From an uncultured Porphyromonadaceae bacterium (GTDB lineage Bacteria; Bacteroidota; Bacteroidia; Bacteroidales; Muribaculaceae): DNA of 64,000 nucleotides. The stretch spans positions 37,318 through 101,317 of the forward strand of contig CAMWVE010000006.1 of assembly GCA_947177685.1 (NCBI GenBank), written 5' to 3'. How positions within the stretch are numbered: position 1 is the first letter of the stretch; each line of letters begins with the position of its first letter. The notes under the pieces were generated by a model. That model did no database searches. It saw only the letters and a list, made by a program, of their open reading frames with translations, and was not told the origin of the DNA. The position numbers and the translations under genes were made by a program. Of the stretch, positions 1-9,370 are shown one piece after another.

Positions 1-1599
1 TATAAGGTGTCAGGCGGTCTGCACGGCGTAGGTGTGTCGTGTGTGAACGCCCTCTCGACCTATCTCCGTGCCGAAGTTCACCGCAACGGCAAAGCATACG
101 TTCAGGAATATTCCTGCGGCAAGCCCACCACCGAGCTGATGATTGTGGGCGAAAGCGACCACACCGGCACATCGATCACCTTCCTCCCTGACAAATCGAT
201 CTTCACCGTAACCAACTACGACTACAACACGCTGGCTAACCGCCTGCGTGACCTCGCGTTTCTCAACGCCGGCATAACCCTGTCGCTGACTGACATGCGC
301 GACCGCGACGCCGAAGGGAATCCCCGCAAGGAGGTGTTCTACTCTGCCAACGGTCTGAGCGAGTTTGTTGCATACATCGACTCAAACAAGGAATCGCTGA
401 TTGACGATGTCATACATCTCAACACCGAGCGTCAGGGCATACCTGTGGAAGTGGCGCTGACCTACAACAACACATATAATGAAAATGTCTACTCCTTCGT
501 CAACAACATCAACACAATTGAAGGAGGTACCCACCTGACAGGTTTCCGTCGCGGTCTGACCTCGACGCTGAAGAAATATGCCGATGACAACAAGATGCTT
601 GAAAAAGCGAAAGTCGAGATTGCATCGGATGACTTCCGCGAAGGTCTGACAGCCGTAATCTCCGTGAAGGTTATGGAGCCACAGTTTGAAGGACAGACCA
701 AGACCAAATTAGGCAACAACGAGGTGATCGGTGCGGTTCAGACAGCCGTCAGCGAAGCTCTCAAGAACTATCTGGAGGAGAATCCCCGTCAGGCAAAGAC
801 CATAGTAGAAAAAGTGATTCTGGCAGCTCAGGCACGCAACGCAGCCTATAAAGCCCGCCAGAGCGTACAGCGCAAATCGCCCCTGAGCGGTGGCGGTCTG
901 CCCGGCAAACTTGCCGACTGCTCGTCGCGCACAGCCGAGGACTGCGAAATCTTCATCGTCGAGGGTGACTCGGCAGGCGGTACCGCAAAGCAGGCGCGCG
1001 ACCGCAAGTTCCAAGCTATTCTGCCGCTCCGAGGCAAAATCCTCAACGTAGAGAAAGTGATGGAACACAAAATTTTCGACAACGAGGAAATCACCAACCT
1101 GTTCCGCGCACTCCGCGTGACCATCGGCACCGAAGATGACCCCAAGGAAGCGAACCTCTCGCGCCTTGCCTACCACAAAATCATAATCATGACCGATGCC
1201 GATGTCGACGGAGCACACATTGCCACTCTGCTGATGACATTCTTCTTCCGCAAGATGCGCCCCATCATTGAAAACGGCTATCTCTACCTCGCCACTCCCC
1301 CGCTCTACAAATGTAAACGAGGCAAAAACGAGGAGTACTGCTGGACCGATCAGCAGGTTCAGGCGTTCATCGACAAATATGGTCAGGCAACCGTGCAGCG
1401 CTACAAAGGTCTGGGTGAAATGTCGGAACACGAGCTGCGTTTCACAACCATGTCGCCCGAACACCGCATGCTGAAACAGGTTAACATCAGCGATGCAGCC
1501 GAAGCTGACCGCATATTCTCCATGCTTATGGGCGAAGATGTTGGACCACGTCGCGACTTCATCGAAAGCAATGCCACATACGCCAATATCGACGCCTGA
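1..1599 (+). CDS. gyrB: DNA gyrase subunit B, 5' end outside the window
   Basis: ATPase subunit of DNA gyrase, which introduces negative supercoils together with GyrA. The frame is open from base 1 (Y-K-V-S-G-G-L-H-G-V-G, the end of the GHKL ATP-binding motifs) to TGA at 1597-1599, giving 532 visible codons; about 110 N-terminal residues are missing. In order one sees the end of the ATPase domain, the transducer domain, the TOPRIM motif EGDSAGG beginning at base 961, the metal motif DADVDG near base 1195, and the C-terminal QRYKGLGEM motif. The length and the sequence around TOPRIM fit GyrB of Bacteroidales rather than ParE. Partial only because of the window edge. Confidence 0.96.
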   Translation, partial: YKVSGGLHGVGVSCVNALSTYLRAEVHRNGKAYVQEYSCGKPTTELMIVGESDHTGTSITFLPDKSIFTVTNYDYNTLANRLRDLAFLNAGITLSLTDMRDRDAEGNPRKEVFYSANGLSEFVAYIDSNKESLIDDVIHLNTERQGIPVEVALTYNNTYNENVYSFVNNINTIEGGTHLTGFRRGLTSTLKKYADDNKMLEKAKVEIASDDFREGLTAVISVKVMEPQFEGQTKTKLGNNEVIGAVQTAVSEALKNYLEENPRQAKTIVEKVILAAQARNAAYKARQSVQRKSPLSGGGLPGKLADCSSRTAEDCEIFIVEGDSAGGTAKQARDRKFQAILPLRGKILNVEKVMEHKIFDNEEITNLFRALRVTIGTEDDPKEANLSRLAYHKIIIMTDADVDGAHIATLLMTFFFRKMRPIIENGYLYLATPPLYKCKRGKNEEYCWTDQQVQAFIDKYGQATVQRYKGLGEMSEHELRFTTMSPEHRMLKQVNISDAAEADRIFSMLMGEDVGPRRDFIESNATYANIDA

Positions 1600-1622
1600 C
1601 ATCGACCGGCGAAACTGACACT

Positions 1623-1683
1623 CAGGGCAACAGCAGCAGCAATCCCACCAAGGATGCGCAATGCCGTTGCCCTGATTTCTTTT
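1623..1683 (+). terminator. Probable gyrB terminator
   Basis: A 9-base inverted repeat, CAGGGCAAC (1623-1631) and GTTGCCCTG (1666-1674), is followed by the T-rich run ATTTCTTTT. It sits 24 bases after the gyrB stop and before rnr, so it probably ends gyrB transcription. The loop is long (34 bases), which lowers confidence. Confidence 0.55.
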
Positions 1684-1745
1684 AAAACCGATCTGACAAC
1701 AATTTAGGCTTCCCAGACGTTTTAACTAAAAATTAACATCGACTT

Positions 1746-3950
1746 ATGACACGTTCATCAACTACAAAAGCACAAGACAGACTTCGCGCACAAATAAATA
1801 TGTATGTCTCACTTCAGGACAACAACACATTCAATTATAAACAGGTAGGACACGCGCTGGGCGTAGGCGCACCTATCCACCTCCGGAGCATAGCCCTGAT
1901 ACTTGCCGAGATGGCATTTGACGGCGCACTGATTGAGGTGGCACCCGGACTCTACAAAGTGCCTCAGCGCACTTCGGTAGCCGAAGGTACGTTTGTCCGC
2001 CGCAGCAACGGCAAGAACAGCGTGTTGCTTGACAACGATCAGGAGTCGATCAACGTGGCTGAACGCAACTCCATGCATGCGCTCAACGGCGACCGTGTGC
2101 GAGTAAACATAGCAGCCACGCGGCGTGGTGTGGAACCTGAAGCCGAGGTTATAGAAATCATTGAAAAGAAGGATCAGGTTTTCATCGGCACGCTGAAAAT
2201 GAACCGTAACATGGCAATGCTGGTCACCGATTCGAAATTCCTCGCGACTGACATATTCATTCCACGCGGGAAACTCCGCGGTGCCAAGGACGGCGACAAA
2301 GCGATAGCCCGGATAACCGAGTGGAACGATGACACCAAGAACCCTGTCGGCGAGATTGTCGACGTGTTGGGACGCAATGGCGAGAATAATGCTGAGATAC
2401 ATGCCATTCTCGCCGAGTTCGGACTGCCCTACCGCTATCCCGAAGCTGTTGAACGTGCGGCTGCCAGAATCGATGCCGGCATCACCGATGATGTGGTGGC
2501 ACAACGCATTGACATGCGCGATGTGACCACATTCACCATCGACCCCAAGGATGCAAAAGACTTCGATGACGCCCTATCCATACGCCGCCTCAAGGATGGC
2601 AACTACGAAGTGGGTGTGCATATAGCTGACGTTACACACTACGTTCAGCCCGGCACTCTGCTTGACAAAGAAGCCTCGTCACGAGCCACATCGGTCTATC
2701 TGGTTGACCGCGTGGTGCCTATGCTTCCGGAACATCTGAGCAACGGCATCTGCTCGCTGCGCCCCGATGAGGACAAGCTCACCTTCTCCTGCATTTTCCG
2801 CATGACACCGGATGCCAAAATCCTCGACAGCAAGATAGCGCGAACCGTGACACGCAGCAACCGGCGGTTCACTTACGAGGAAGCTCAGGATGTGATTGAA
2901 ACCGGCAAGGGCGACTACGCCGACGAAATACTCGCGCTCGACAAAATGGCAAAAATACTGCGTAAGAAACGTTTCGAAAACGGCTCAATGGAGTTTGACC
3001 GCCCCGAAGTCAAATTCAATATCGACAAGGACGGCACTCCCCTCGGCGTGTTTTTCAAGGAGTCGAAAGACTCCAACAAACTCATCGAGGAGTTCATGCT
3101 TCTGGCAAACAAAACGGTAGCCCGTGCCATCGGCGAGCCTAAAGGGAAAAAGAAACCGAAGCCATTCGTTTACCGTATCCACGACCGTCCTGATGAACAG
3201 AAGCTGATGGATCTGGCGCAACTTGCCCGCGGATTCGGCTACAAGATAAAAACCAAAGGTGACCCTCGCGAAATCAACCGCTCCATCAACAAAATGCTGA
3301 CCGACATAAAAGGCAAAGCGGAAGAAAACTACCTTGGCACACTTGCCATCCGCGCCATGGCAAAGGCAATCTACTCCACCGACAACATAGGTCACTACGG
3401 TCTCGGATTCGACTATTACACCCACTTCACTTCGCCTATCCGCCGCTATCCCGACATGATGGTACACCGTCTGTTGGAACGCTATCTTTCAGGCGGCAGA
3501 GCCGTCAGCGTGGAGAAGCTCAATGAAGAGTGCAAGCACTCAAGCAATCAGGAGCAACTCGCTGCGAATGCCGAGCGTGCATCAATCAAATACAAGCAGG
3601 TGGAATTCATGAGCAAACATCTCGGCGAAGAATTTTCCGGCATCATTACCGGTGTCACCGAATGGGGACTTTATGTAGAGCTTGACGAGAACCTCTGCGA
3701 AGGACTCATACCGGTGCGTGACCTTGCCGATGACTATTATGACTTTGATGAAAAAACGCAGTGCCTGATTGGTCGACGTCACGGGAACCGATTCCGTCTG
3801 GGCGACCGCCTCAACGTGGTCATAGCACGCGCCGACGTGCAGAAAAAACAGCTCGACATGGTACTCGCCGGCACCGACATCCGCAAGCCCGCGTCTCAAC
3901 AGCATAAATCCAACGACAGGAAAAAACGCACCACTCGGCGCGGTCGATAA
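1746..3950 (+). CDS. rnr: Ribonuclease R (RNB-family 3'-5' exoribonuclease)
   Basis: Processive 3'-5' exoribonuclease that degrades structured RNA in the cytoplasm. The 734 residues show an N-terminal winged-helix segment, cold-shock-like domains, the RNB catalytic domain with T-I-D-P-K-D-A-K-D-F-D-D-A near residue 262 (the metal-binding aspartates), and a C-terminal S1 domain (E-F-S-G-I-I-T-G-V-T-E-W-G-L-Y-V). The tail is Lys/Arg-rich (RKKRTTRRGR), as usual in RNase R. The length is normal for the family. ATG at 1746 follows an AT-rich leader with no clear Shine-Dalgarno sequence, common in this phylum. It is transcribed in the same direction as gyrB but is probably separate. Confidence 0.95.
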   Translation: MTRSSTTKAQDRLRAQINMYVSLQDNNTFNYKQVGHALGVGAPIHLRSIALILAEMAFDGALIEVAPGLYKVPQRTSVAEGTFVRRSNGKNSVLLDNDQESINVAERNSMHALNGDRVRVNIAATRRGVEPEAEVIEIIEKKDQVFIGTLKMNRNMAMLVTDSKFLATDIFIPRGKLRGAKDGDKAIARITEWNDDTKNPVGEIVDVLGRNGENNAEIHAILAEFGLPYRYPEAVERAAARIDAGITDDVVAQRIDMRDVTTFTIDPKDAKDFDDALSIRRLKDGNYEVGVHIADVTHYVQPGTLLDKEASSRATSVYLVDRVVPMLPEHLSNGICSLRPDEDKLTFSCIFRMTPDAKILDSKIARTVTRSNRRFTYEEAQDVIETGKGDYADEILALDKMAKILRKKRFENGSMEFDRPEVKFNIDKDGTPLGVFFKESKDSNKLIEEFMLLANKTVARAIGEPKGKKKPKPFVYRIHDRPDEQKLMDLAQLARGFGYKIKTKGDPREINRSINKMLTDIKGKAEENYLGTLAIRAMAKAIYSTDNIGHYGLGFDYYTHFTSPIRRYPDMMVHRLLERYLSGGRAVSVEKLNEECKHSSNQEQLAANAERASIKYKQVEFMSKHLGEEFSGIITGVTEWGLYVELDENLCEGLIPVRDLADDYYDFDEKTQCLIGRRHGNRFRLGDRLNVVIARADVQKKQLDMVLAGTDIRKPASQQHKSNDRKKRTTRRGR

Positions 3951-3975
3951 CCCCTTGCCCCTACTCACACAATTA

Positions 3976-4101
3976 ATGCGCTACACAAAAATTATATTAG
4001 CCGTAGCACTTCTGACGTTCACCGATTGCCGCCGGTCAGCCTCCGACCCCACTATCGGTCGAGCCATGCAGGTGGTTGCAAACATAATCTCTTTTTTATG
4101 A
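3976..4101 (+). CDS. Small putative lipoprotein (41 residues)
   Basis: A short frame MRYTKIILAVALLTFTDC, then 23 more residues, ending at TGA 4099-4101. The N-terminus has a positive charge, a hydrophobic stretch and a Cys at residue 18 that could be a lipobox (L-T-F-T-D-C, imperfect). Its stop overlaps the ATG of the following decayed gene in the form ATGA, suggesting translational coupling. It may instead be the leftover 5' end of a longer lipoprotein gene. No family recognised. Confidence 0.35.
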   Translation: MRYTKIILAVALLTFTDCRRSASDPTIGRAMQVVANIISFL

Positions 4102-5148
4102 AAAAATTTTTCACTCTTACCTCATAATTTCTTTTTGCAATCTCCAACATTCTTGCTGATGACGTGGGTTTGCCTTTAACAGAGGATGGTTCTACTGTTA
4201 TTATCAGGGAGCATAATCCTCAAAATCATAATTCACGTTCTCGGAAAACAGAATCGGCTGAATTTTTCCAAGTAGGTCGTACCTATTGGTATGAATTTAA
4301 GTCTCCGACCTATAGAATTGATACTGAGTTCGGCATCAGTATCGCTGCAAAAGAGACTATTGATGGTACGGAGTGGAACAGAATTGACCTTGTCAAACGA
4401 GCTCAGCGCAACTATGACAACATGGATAACTACATCAATACTGATTTTTGTGAAGATCCTGTTACAGTTGCTTATCTCCGTGAAGAAAAAGGGAACATAT
4501 ATCGTACTCTCAAAAATACTGATTATTACAATAAGACTCTTTCCACGCCATGGAATAACATTTTGTACAATTGCCTTCCTGAGAATTTTGACTCTCCTGA
4601 AACGCCTGTCTACGGTTGCGGTGAGTTGGGCTTCAGGACTAATGTTGCAAGACTTTGGGCTGAGGAGAATATTTGTGATGCAGTTATTACCGGAGTAGAG
4701 TCTATTGAAAACAGCGGACGACATTATAACAAGTACACTCTAACCGGCGACCACCATGATGATGTTTACAAGAATTTTATGGCTGTGGTAATAGAATCTA
4801 TAGGAATTTTCGGACCTTATGATAATGAGTCCAATTATCCCGAAAGTCGAGGTTGTGGCGAACTCATTTTTGACCCTCTACGCCCTCTAACTTCCTCTGT
4901 AAGCTATAAATCCGATCCTTAGATATGTAACTGAAGGAGATGATAACAACATAATCTTTGTCCGAAACGGCGGCTTCAAATTATGGGAGAATGATGCGAA
5001 AACTGAAGGCGTTGAAAATGTAACAAACGATTTTGAATCCGTTGTCCGATGGTTCAATCTTCAAGGTCTGGAAATTCCAGAACCTGAAGTTCCCGGTATT
5101 TACATCAAAAAAACAGGCTTCAATGTGGAGAAGGTTCATGTGCGCTAA
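4098..5148 (+). pseudogene. Decayed exported protein with T9SS-like C-terminal tail
   Basis: ATG at 4098 starts M-K-K-F-F-T-L-T-S, then TAA (4125-4127), then in the same frame F-L-F-A-I-S-N-I-L-A-D-D, which is the rest of an ordinary signal peptide. The frame continues for about 250 residues to TAG at 4920-4922. A second lesion, a single-base shift between about 4903 and 4920, moves the reading to another frame that runs R-Y-V-T-E-G-D-D and on to TAA at 5146-5148. The final part (W-F-N-L-Q-G-L-E-I-P..., G-I-Y-I-K-K..., K-V-H-V-R) has the look of the Bacteroidales C-terminal sorting-type tail. The gene is AT-richer than its neighbours. The body matches no family I recognise. Nonsense plus frameshift make it a probable pseudogene. 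Confidence 0.75.
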
Positions 5149-5163
5149 AACGACTGCCTTGTA

Positions 5164-5811
5164 CTAAACATTTGGCATTTTGTCGCGCCAACACTGATCG
5201 GTGAGCCAATGGCGGAGTACGGGGAACGGAGCCACACGGTAGCCTTTGGCTTTCATGGACTCTTTCCACGCTATCTGTACCTGCAGGCTGCCTGCAAAGC
5301 GGGGTATCTCCTGCTCAATGTCGTCGAACTGGAAGATCAGGCGCGAGAACTCCTGCTCCACGTCATCTTTCTCGCCCGGATAGAGGTCGTAGAACTCCTT
5401 GAAGTCATAGTAATTGTCATAGCGCTGGATAGGCACAAGGGGCACGTCGGCTGACTTGGGGAGCGGGCGGAACTTGTGAGTGCGGTTCTTCTCTATGGTT
5501 ATGATTTCCGCCCCGTAATGCTCCTTTTTCTGCTCCGCTTTTTGCTCCGCAGCTTTTGCGGCACGGCGTTCGGCAACATGTTTCTTGCGTATGGCAGCCT
5601 CACGGGCTGCATCGAAATCGAGGGCTTCGTCGAGGGCAACCATCTCCGTTTTTATAAGTTTGTAAGCTATCTCAGCCTCAGGACTGAGAATTTCAGGTTC
5701 CTTTTCGCGAAGTGCGAAGTCATAGATAGCGCTCATGACGGTGTCACGCAGTTCGTTGGAGTGCTGTTCGAGGATTTCAATCCATTCCTTTTTGATGATG
5801 ATGTTTTTCAT
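5164..5811 (-). CDS. DUF6291-like protein, phage-replication flavour
   Basis: A 215-residue soluble protein. Residues 1-60 (K-K-E-W-I-E-I-L..., then S-A-I-Y-D-F-A) resemble the DUF6291 domain found in phage and mobile-element replication genes. Residues 75-115 are Ala/Lys/Glu-rich and probably a coiled linker. The C-terminus (F-Y-D-L-Y-P-G-E-K-D..., W-K-E-S-M-K-A-K-G-Y-R, R-H-W-L-T-D-Q-C-W) resembles C-terminal segments of such proteins. It stands alone with no phage neighbours, so it may be a relic of a mobile element. Its function here is unknown. Confidence 0.6.
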   Translation of the reverse strand: MKNIIIKKEWIEILEQHSNELRDTVMSAIYDFALREKEPEILSPEAEIAYKLIKTEMVALDEALDFDAAREAAIRKKHVAERRAAKAAEQKAEQKKEHYGAEIITIEKNRTHKFRPLPKSADVPLVPIQRYDNYYDFKEFYDLYPGEKDDVEQEFSRLIFQFDDIEQEIPRFAGSLQVQIAWKESMKAKGYRVAPFPVLRHWLTDQCWRDKMPNV

Positions 5812-6191
5812 ACCCTGATAATTAAGTTTTTTGCAAAGGTACGATGGGAATGGAGGGAAAATACGGGAAAATGTAAGAGAGTTATTAGTTTTTAGTCTTT
5901 AGTTGGTAGTTCAATGGGACTAATGGGGCTAAAAAGGACAAGTGAATTAATGGGACAAGGGAGCGATGACCGCTCAGGACGCTCCACAAGTTTCTAACCC
6001 GGACACTCCACGGAGTGTCCCTACAGGGTTAATTGGCGGGAGCCGGAAAGGTTTAGCAGCCGCAAGCGGCTGAGGCGGGAGACTAAGTTTGAGTTATAGT
6101 TATGAGGTAGTCGGTAGTTTTTAGTCGTTAGTCGGTTGTGGAGCGGATTTGCCGGAACGTTCGCTCCACGAAGCCGCCCTACAAATTGAGC
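5812..6191. repeat. Intergenic palindrome cluster
   Basis: This 380-base gap holds no gene. It contains GGACACTC-CACG-GAGTGTCC at 6001-6020, flanked by AACCC (5996-6000) and GGGTT (6026-6030), which lengthens the stem. A second perfect palindrome, CAGCCGC-AA-GCGGCTG, lies at 6057-6072. Runs of the type TTAGTTTTTAGTC occur around 5880-5905 and 6110-6135. The pattern looks like a degenerate extragenic repeat of the REP/BIME kind. AGTCCC-TCC-GGGACT at 39668-39682 is a similar short palindrome. Confidence 0.5.
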
Positions 6192-6956
6192 CTAAAGGTC
6201 AAGGAGGTCGGCAGTGGACTGCAAGCAGTCAAGTGCGTTCTGATTTACGCGGGCAGGGACAATGGTTGCATATCCACGGTCGAGCCATGTCAGGTCGGTG
6301 TCCTCAGCCTCAGGTTCTTCATTGATTATGCGCCCTTTGAGCCAGTAGAATTTGTGACCGTGGGGATCAGTATATTCCTGAAATTCCTCGGTCCAGTGGC
6401 TGGTGGCAGCGCGCACTACCTTCATACCCTCGATTTTCACGTCGGCAGGGAAATTGACGTTCAGGCAGATGCCGGCAGGAAGTCCATGTCGCAGCACACG
6501 CGAAGTGATATGACGTATGAACCGCTCTGTTTCAGAGAAATCAGCGTTAGGAGAATGTGACAGCAGGGAGTAACCTACGGCAGGAATGCCGATGGTCGTA
6601 GCTTCCATCACGGCACCCATAGTACCGGAATAAATGATGGAGTTGCCGGCATTGGAGCCATGATTAATGCCGCTGAGCATCAGATCAGGGATGCGTGGCA
6701 GAATGGTGTGATAAGCAAGTTTGACGCAATCGACAGGAGTGCCGGAAACGGAAAACATGTGTGCGCCGTTATAGTCAGGCTTCTGCGAAATATGAAGCGG
6801 CTGATTGACGGTCATGGCAGATGACTGACCTGAGTGTGGACGGTCAGGTGCCACTACCCACACGTCGCCGTACTCCTTGACATAGTCAACCAGACTATGT
6901 ATGCCGGCAGCTTCTATGCCGTCGTCGTTACTGATAAGTATAAGCGGTTTATCCAT
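6192..6956 (-). CDS. surE: 5'/3'-nucleotidase SurE
   Basis: Metal-dependent phosphatase that removes phosphate from nucleoside 5'- and 3'-monophosphates. The 254 residues begin with the metal-binding motif I-S-N-D-D-G-I-E-A-A-G-I (Asp10-Asp11), followed by A-P-D-R-P-H-S-G-Q-S-S with the metal-site Ser and S-G-I-N-H-G-S-N-A-G with the conserved Asn. The length is normal. It lies 7 bases after the stop of the gamma subunit gene on the same strand and may be the last gene of that operon. In other Bacteroidales surE often neighbours lpxB; here lpxB is 38 kb away. Confidence 0.95.
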   Translation of the reverse strand: MDKPLILISNDDGIEAAGIHSLVDYVKEYGDVWVVAPDRPHSGQSSAMTVNQPLHISQKPDYNGAHMFSVSGTPVDCVKLAYHTILPRIPDLMLSGINHGSNAGNSIIYSGTMGAVMEATTIGIPAVGYSLLSHSPNADFSETERFIRHITSRVLRHGLPAGICLNVNFPADVKIEGMKVVRAATSHWTEEFQEYTDPHGHKFYWLKGRIINEEPEAEDTDLTWLDRGYATIVPARVNQNALDCLQSTADLLDL

Positions 6957-6963
6957 GGGCAGC

Positions 6964-7500
6964 TCAATCGACTAATTCCATTCCGCGGAGAAGCGCCTTC
7001 TCGTTGGCAGGAAGTAGGTGGTGGTGGCGCTCAGGCAGTACTTTCTTGAGACCTTTGAGGACATCATCGACCGACACCGAGGGAGCGGCTTTAATCAGCG
7101 CGCCTAACAGAATCATGTTGTAGCTCTTGGCATTACCCATCTCAATGGTTGTATCCATAGCCTTGACGGGGATAATGCGAATGTCGGTTCGCTGCGGCAT
7201 GCGGTGAATGCCGTAAGGGTCGAAGATGAGTATGCCTCCGGGGCGAACGGCATGTTCAAACTTGTCGAGGCTCTGCTGATTGAGGATAACAGCTACATCG
7301 AAAGTGTCAACGATGGGTGAACTGATGGGCTGATCGCTCAGAACAACTGTCACATTAGCGGTGCCACCGCGCTGTTCCGGACCATAGGAAGGCATCCATG
7401 TCACCTCCAGATTATCCATCAGAGCGGCGTAGGCGAGGATTTTGCCCATTGAAAGGACGCCCTGTCCGCCGAAACCGGCTATAATAATCTCTTGTTTCAT
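6964..7500 (-). CDS. 2-oxoacid:ferredoxin oxidoreductase, gamma subunit
   Basis: Gamma subunit of a ferredoxin-dependent 2-oxoacid oxidoreductase, which converts a 2-oxoacid plus CoA to acyl-CoA and CO2 while reducing ferredoxin. The 178 residues open with E-I-I-I-A-G-F-G-G-Q-G-V-L-S-M-G-K, the typical gamma-domain glycine-rich motif, followed by S-Y-G-P-E-Q-R-G-G-T-A. The ATG overlaps the end of the beta-subunit gene by 4 bases (stop at 7497). Gene order delta-alpha-beta-gamma on the minus strand is that of the Kor/Vor family. Whether the substrate is 2-oxoglutarate or a branched-chain 2-oxoacid cannot be told from sequence alone. Confidence 0.92.
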   Translation of the reverse strand: MKQEIIIAGFGGQGVLSMGKILAYAALMDNLEVTWMPSYGPEQRGGTANVTVVLSDQPISSPIVDTFDVAVILNQQSLDKFEHAVRPGGILIFDPYGIHRMPQRTDIRIIPVKAMDTTIEMGNAKSYNMILLGALIKAAPSVSVDDVLKGLKKVLPERHHHLLPANEKALLRGMELVD

Positions 7501-8276
7501 TCCACGTTGTTTTTAAGGTCACCAATCGGATATTTCTCTTTCATGTGTTCCTCCATCCAGAGGTTAGCCTGATGTGGAGTCATTTTCCATCCGGAGCTGC
7601 ATGTGCCCAGAATTTCCACAACTGAACAACCGCGCCGGTTGATGGAGTTTTCAAATGCCTTGCGGATGGCTTTTTTTGCCTGACGCACGGCAGCAGGTTT
7701 GTGTACGGACTGGCGGGTGACGTAGCAGGTACCGTCAAGCTGAGCCATCAGTCGGGATATATCAAGCGGATAGCCATTGAGTTCCACATTACGCCCGTAA
7801 GGGGTAGTTGCGGTTTTCACTCCTTCCAGCGTGGTAGGTGCCATCTGACCTCCGGTCATGCCGTAGATGCCGTTGTTTATAAAAATGATGGCAATGTTTT
7901 CGCCACGGTTGGCTGCATGAATTGATTCCGCGGTGCCGATGGCTGCGAAATCACCGTCGCCCTGATAGGTGAACACGAGCCGGTCAGGGTTGAGTCGCTT
8001 TGCTGCTGTTGCGAGAGCGGGGGCTCGACCGTGAGCCGCTTCAATCCAGTCAACGTCGATATATTTGTAGGCGAACACGGCGCAACCTACGGGAGCTATG
8101 CCTATTGCGTTGTGTTCCAGACCCATTTCATCAATTACTTCCGCAACAAGCTTGTGAACCACACCGTGGCTGCAGCCGGGGCAATAGTGCATAGTGGAGT
8201 CATTGAGCAGGCGTGGCGCGGAATAGACTTTGTTTTCAGGAGTGATTATATCTTTAGTTTCCATTGTACTCTCCAT
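7497..8276 (-). CDS. 2-oxoacid:ferredoxin oxidoreductase, beta (TPP-binding) subunit
   Basis: Thiamine-diphosphate-binding subunit. The 259 residues contain H-Y-C-P-G-C-S-H-G, the motif T-Y-Q-G-D-G-D-F-A-A-I-G-T-A-E and then N-N-G-I-Y-G-M-T-G-G-Q, which together form the TPP/Mg site (GDGD...NN). The start is probably the ATG at 8276, which shares a base with the alpha-subunit stop (TAATG); an alternative in-frame ATG four codons in (8264) is possible. The tight overlaps on both sides imply one transcript and coupled translation. Confidence 0.93.
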   Translation of the reverse strand: MESTMETKDIITPENKVYSAPRLLNDSTMHYCPGCSHGVVHKLVAEVIDEMGLEHNAIGIAPVGCAVFAYKYIDVDWIEAAHGRAPALATAAKRLNPDRLVFTYQGDGDFAAIGTAESIHAANRGENIAIIFINNGIYGMTGGQMAPTTLEGVKTATTPYGRNVELNGYPLDISRLMAQLDGTCYVTRQSVHKPAAVRQAKKAIRKAFENSINRRGCSVVEILGTCSSGWKMTPHQANLWMEEHMKEKYPIGDLKNNVE

Positions 8277-9370
8277 TATTCATTTGTCATGATGAGGTTA
8301 AGCGCCGTGGTGATTTCAGACGGGTTGGGGACAATGCCGCCCATGCGTCCGAAATGGCGTATCTTCATGTTTGGGTCAGCCACTGCAAGACGTACATCCT
8401 CAATCATCTGACCGGCATTGAGTTCCACAACAAGGATGCCTTTGACATGCTTTGAAGCTTCGCGGATGGCATCGTAGGGGAAGGGCCAGAGAGTGATGGG
8501 GCGGATAAGACCCACCTTCACACCTTTCTCGCGGGCATCCTCGATGGCTTTGAGGCAGATGCGGGCTATTGAGCCGAAGGCAACGATGAGATATTCGGCA
8601 TCGTCAGTGTGATAAGCTTCGTAACGGACCTCGTTGCGTTCAATTAGCCGATAGGTTTCCTGAAAACGCTCGTTGTTCTTTTCCATGAGCGCGGAATCAA
8701 GCTCGAGAGATGTCACCACATTGGGCTTACGACCCGCAGAGTGACCTGTAGCAGCCCACGGACACTGCTCGGCAATCTGCTGCTCGGTGCGCCGGGGACG
8801 CGGTTCGGGCAACACCACTTTTTCCATCATCTGACCCACAACTCCGTCAGCCAGAATCATTGACGGGGTGCGGTATTTGAACGCAAGGTCGAAGCCGAGC
8901 GCCACGAAATCAGCCATTTCCTGCACCGATGCAGGGGCAAGCACAATCAGATGATAGTCGCCGTGACCGCCGCCGCGTGTAGCTTGGAAATAGTCGCTCT
9001 GCGAAGGATGTATGGTTCCCAGTCCGGGACCGCCACGCATCACGTTCACAATCAGCGCGGGGAGCTCCGAAGCAGCGAGGTAGGAAATTCCCTCCTGCAT
9101 GAGGCTGATGCCGGGGCTCGATGAAGATGTCATGACGGCTTTGCCTGTGGCAGCTCCGCCGTAGACCATATTAATCGATGCAACCTCACTTTCAGCCTGC
9201 AGGACTACCATGCCGGTAGTGTTCCACGGCATTTCCGCCTCAAGGGTTTCGAGCACCTCGGACTGCGGTGTTATGGGGTAACCGAAGTAACCGTCAACGC
9301 CATAGAGGATGGCGGCATGGGCAATGGCTTCATTGCCCTTCATCAGTCTGACTTCCTTACTCATAATCAA
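8276..9370 (-). CDS. vorB: 2-oxoacid:ferredoxin oxidoreductase, alpha subunit (VorB-like)
   Basis: Alpha subunit carrying the pyrimidine-binding and CoA-binding core. The 364 residues begin M-I-M-S-K-E-V-R-L-M-K-G-N-E-A-I-A-H-A-A and include G-Y-P-I-T-P-Q-S-E-V-L, a signature of this family, and S-S-S-S-P-G-I-S-L-M-Q-E-G. Homologues in Bacteroidales are commonly named VorB (3-methyl-2-oxobutanoate dehydrogenase), but substrate assignment is by similarity only. The ATG overlaps the delta-subunit stop by 4 bases; an internal ATG two codons later is equally possible. Second gene of the four-subunit operon. Confidence 0.9.
   Translation of the reverse strand: MIMSKEVRLMKGNEAIAHAAILYGVDGYFGYPITPQSEVLETLEAEMPWNTTGMVVLQAESEVASINMVYGGAATGKAVMTSSSSPGISLMQEGISYLAASELPALIVNVMRGGPGLGTIHPSQSDYFQATRGGGHGDYHLIVLAPASVQEMADFVALGFDLAFKYRTPSMILADGVVGQMMEKVVLPEPRPRRTEQQIAEQCPWAATGHSAGRKPNVVTSLELDSALMEKNNERFQETYRLIERNEVRYEAYHTDDAEYLIVAFGSIARICLKAIEDAREKGVKVGLIRPITLWPFPYDAIREASKHVKGILVVELNAGQMIEDVRLAVADPNMKIRHFGRMGGIVPNPSEITTALNLIMTNE

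Noticed and set aside
709..1602. Long minus-strand frame (297 codons) opposite gyrB
   Set aside because: It is the antisense shadow of a conserved gene; composition follows the gyrB codon pattern and no family motif is visible.
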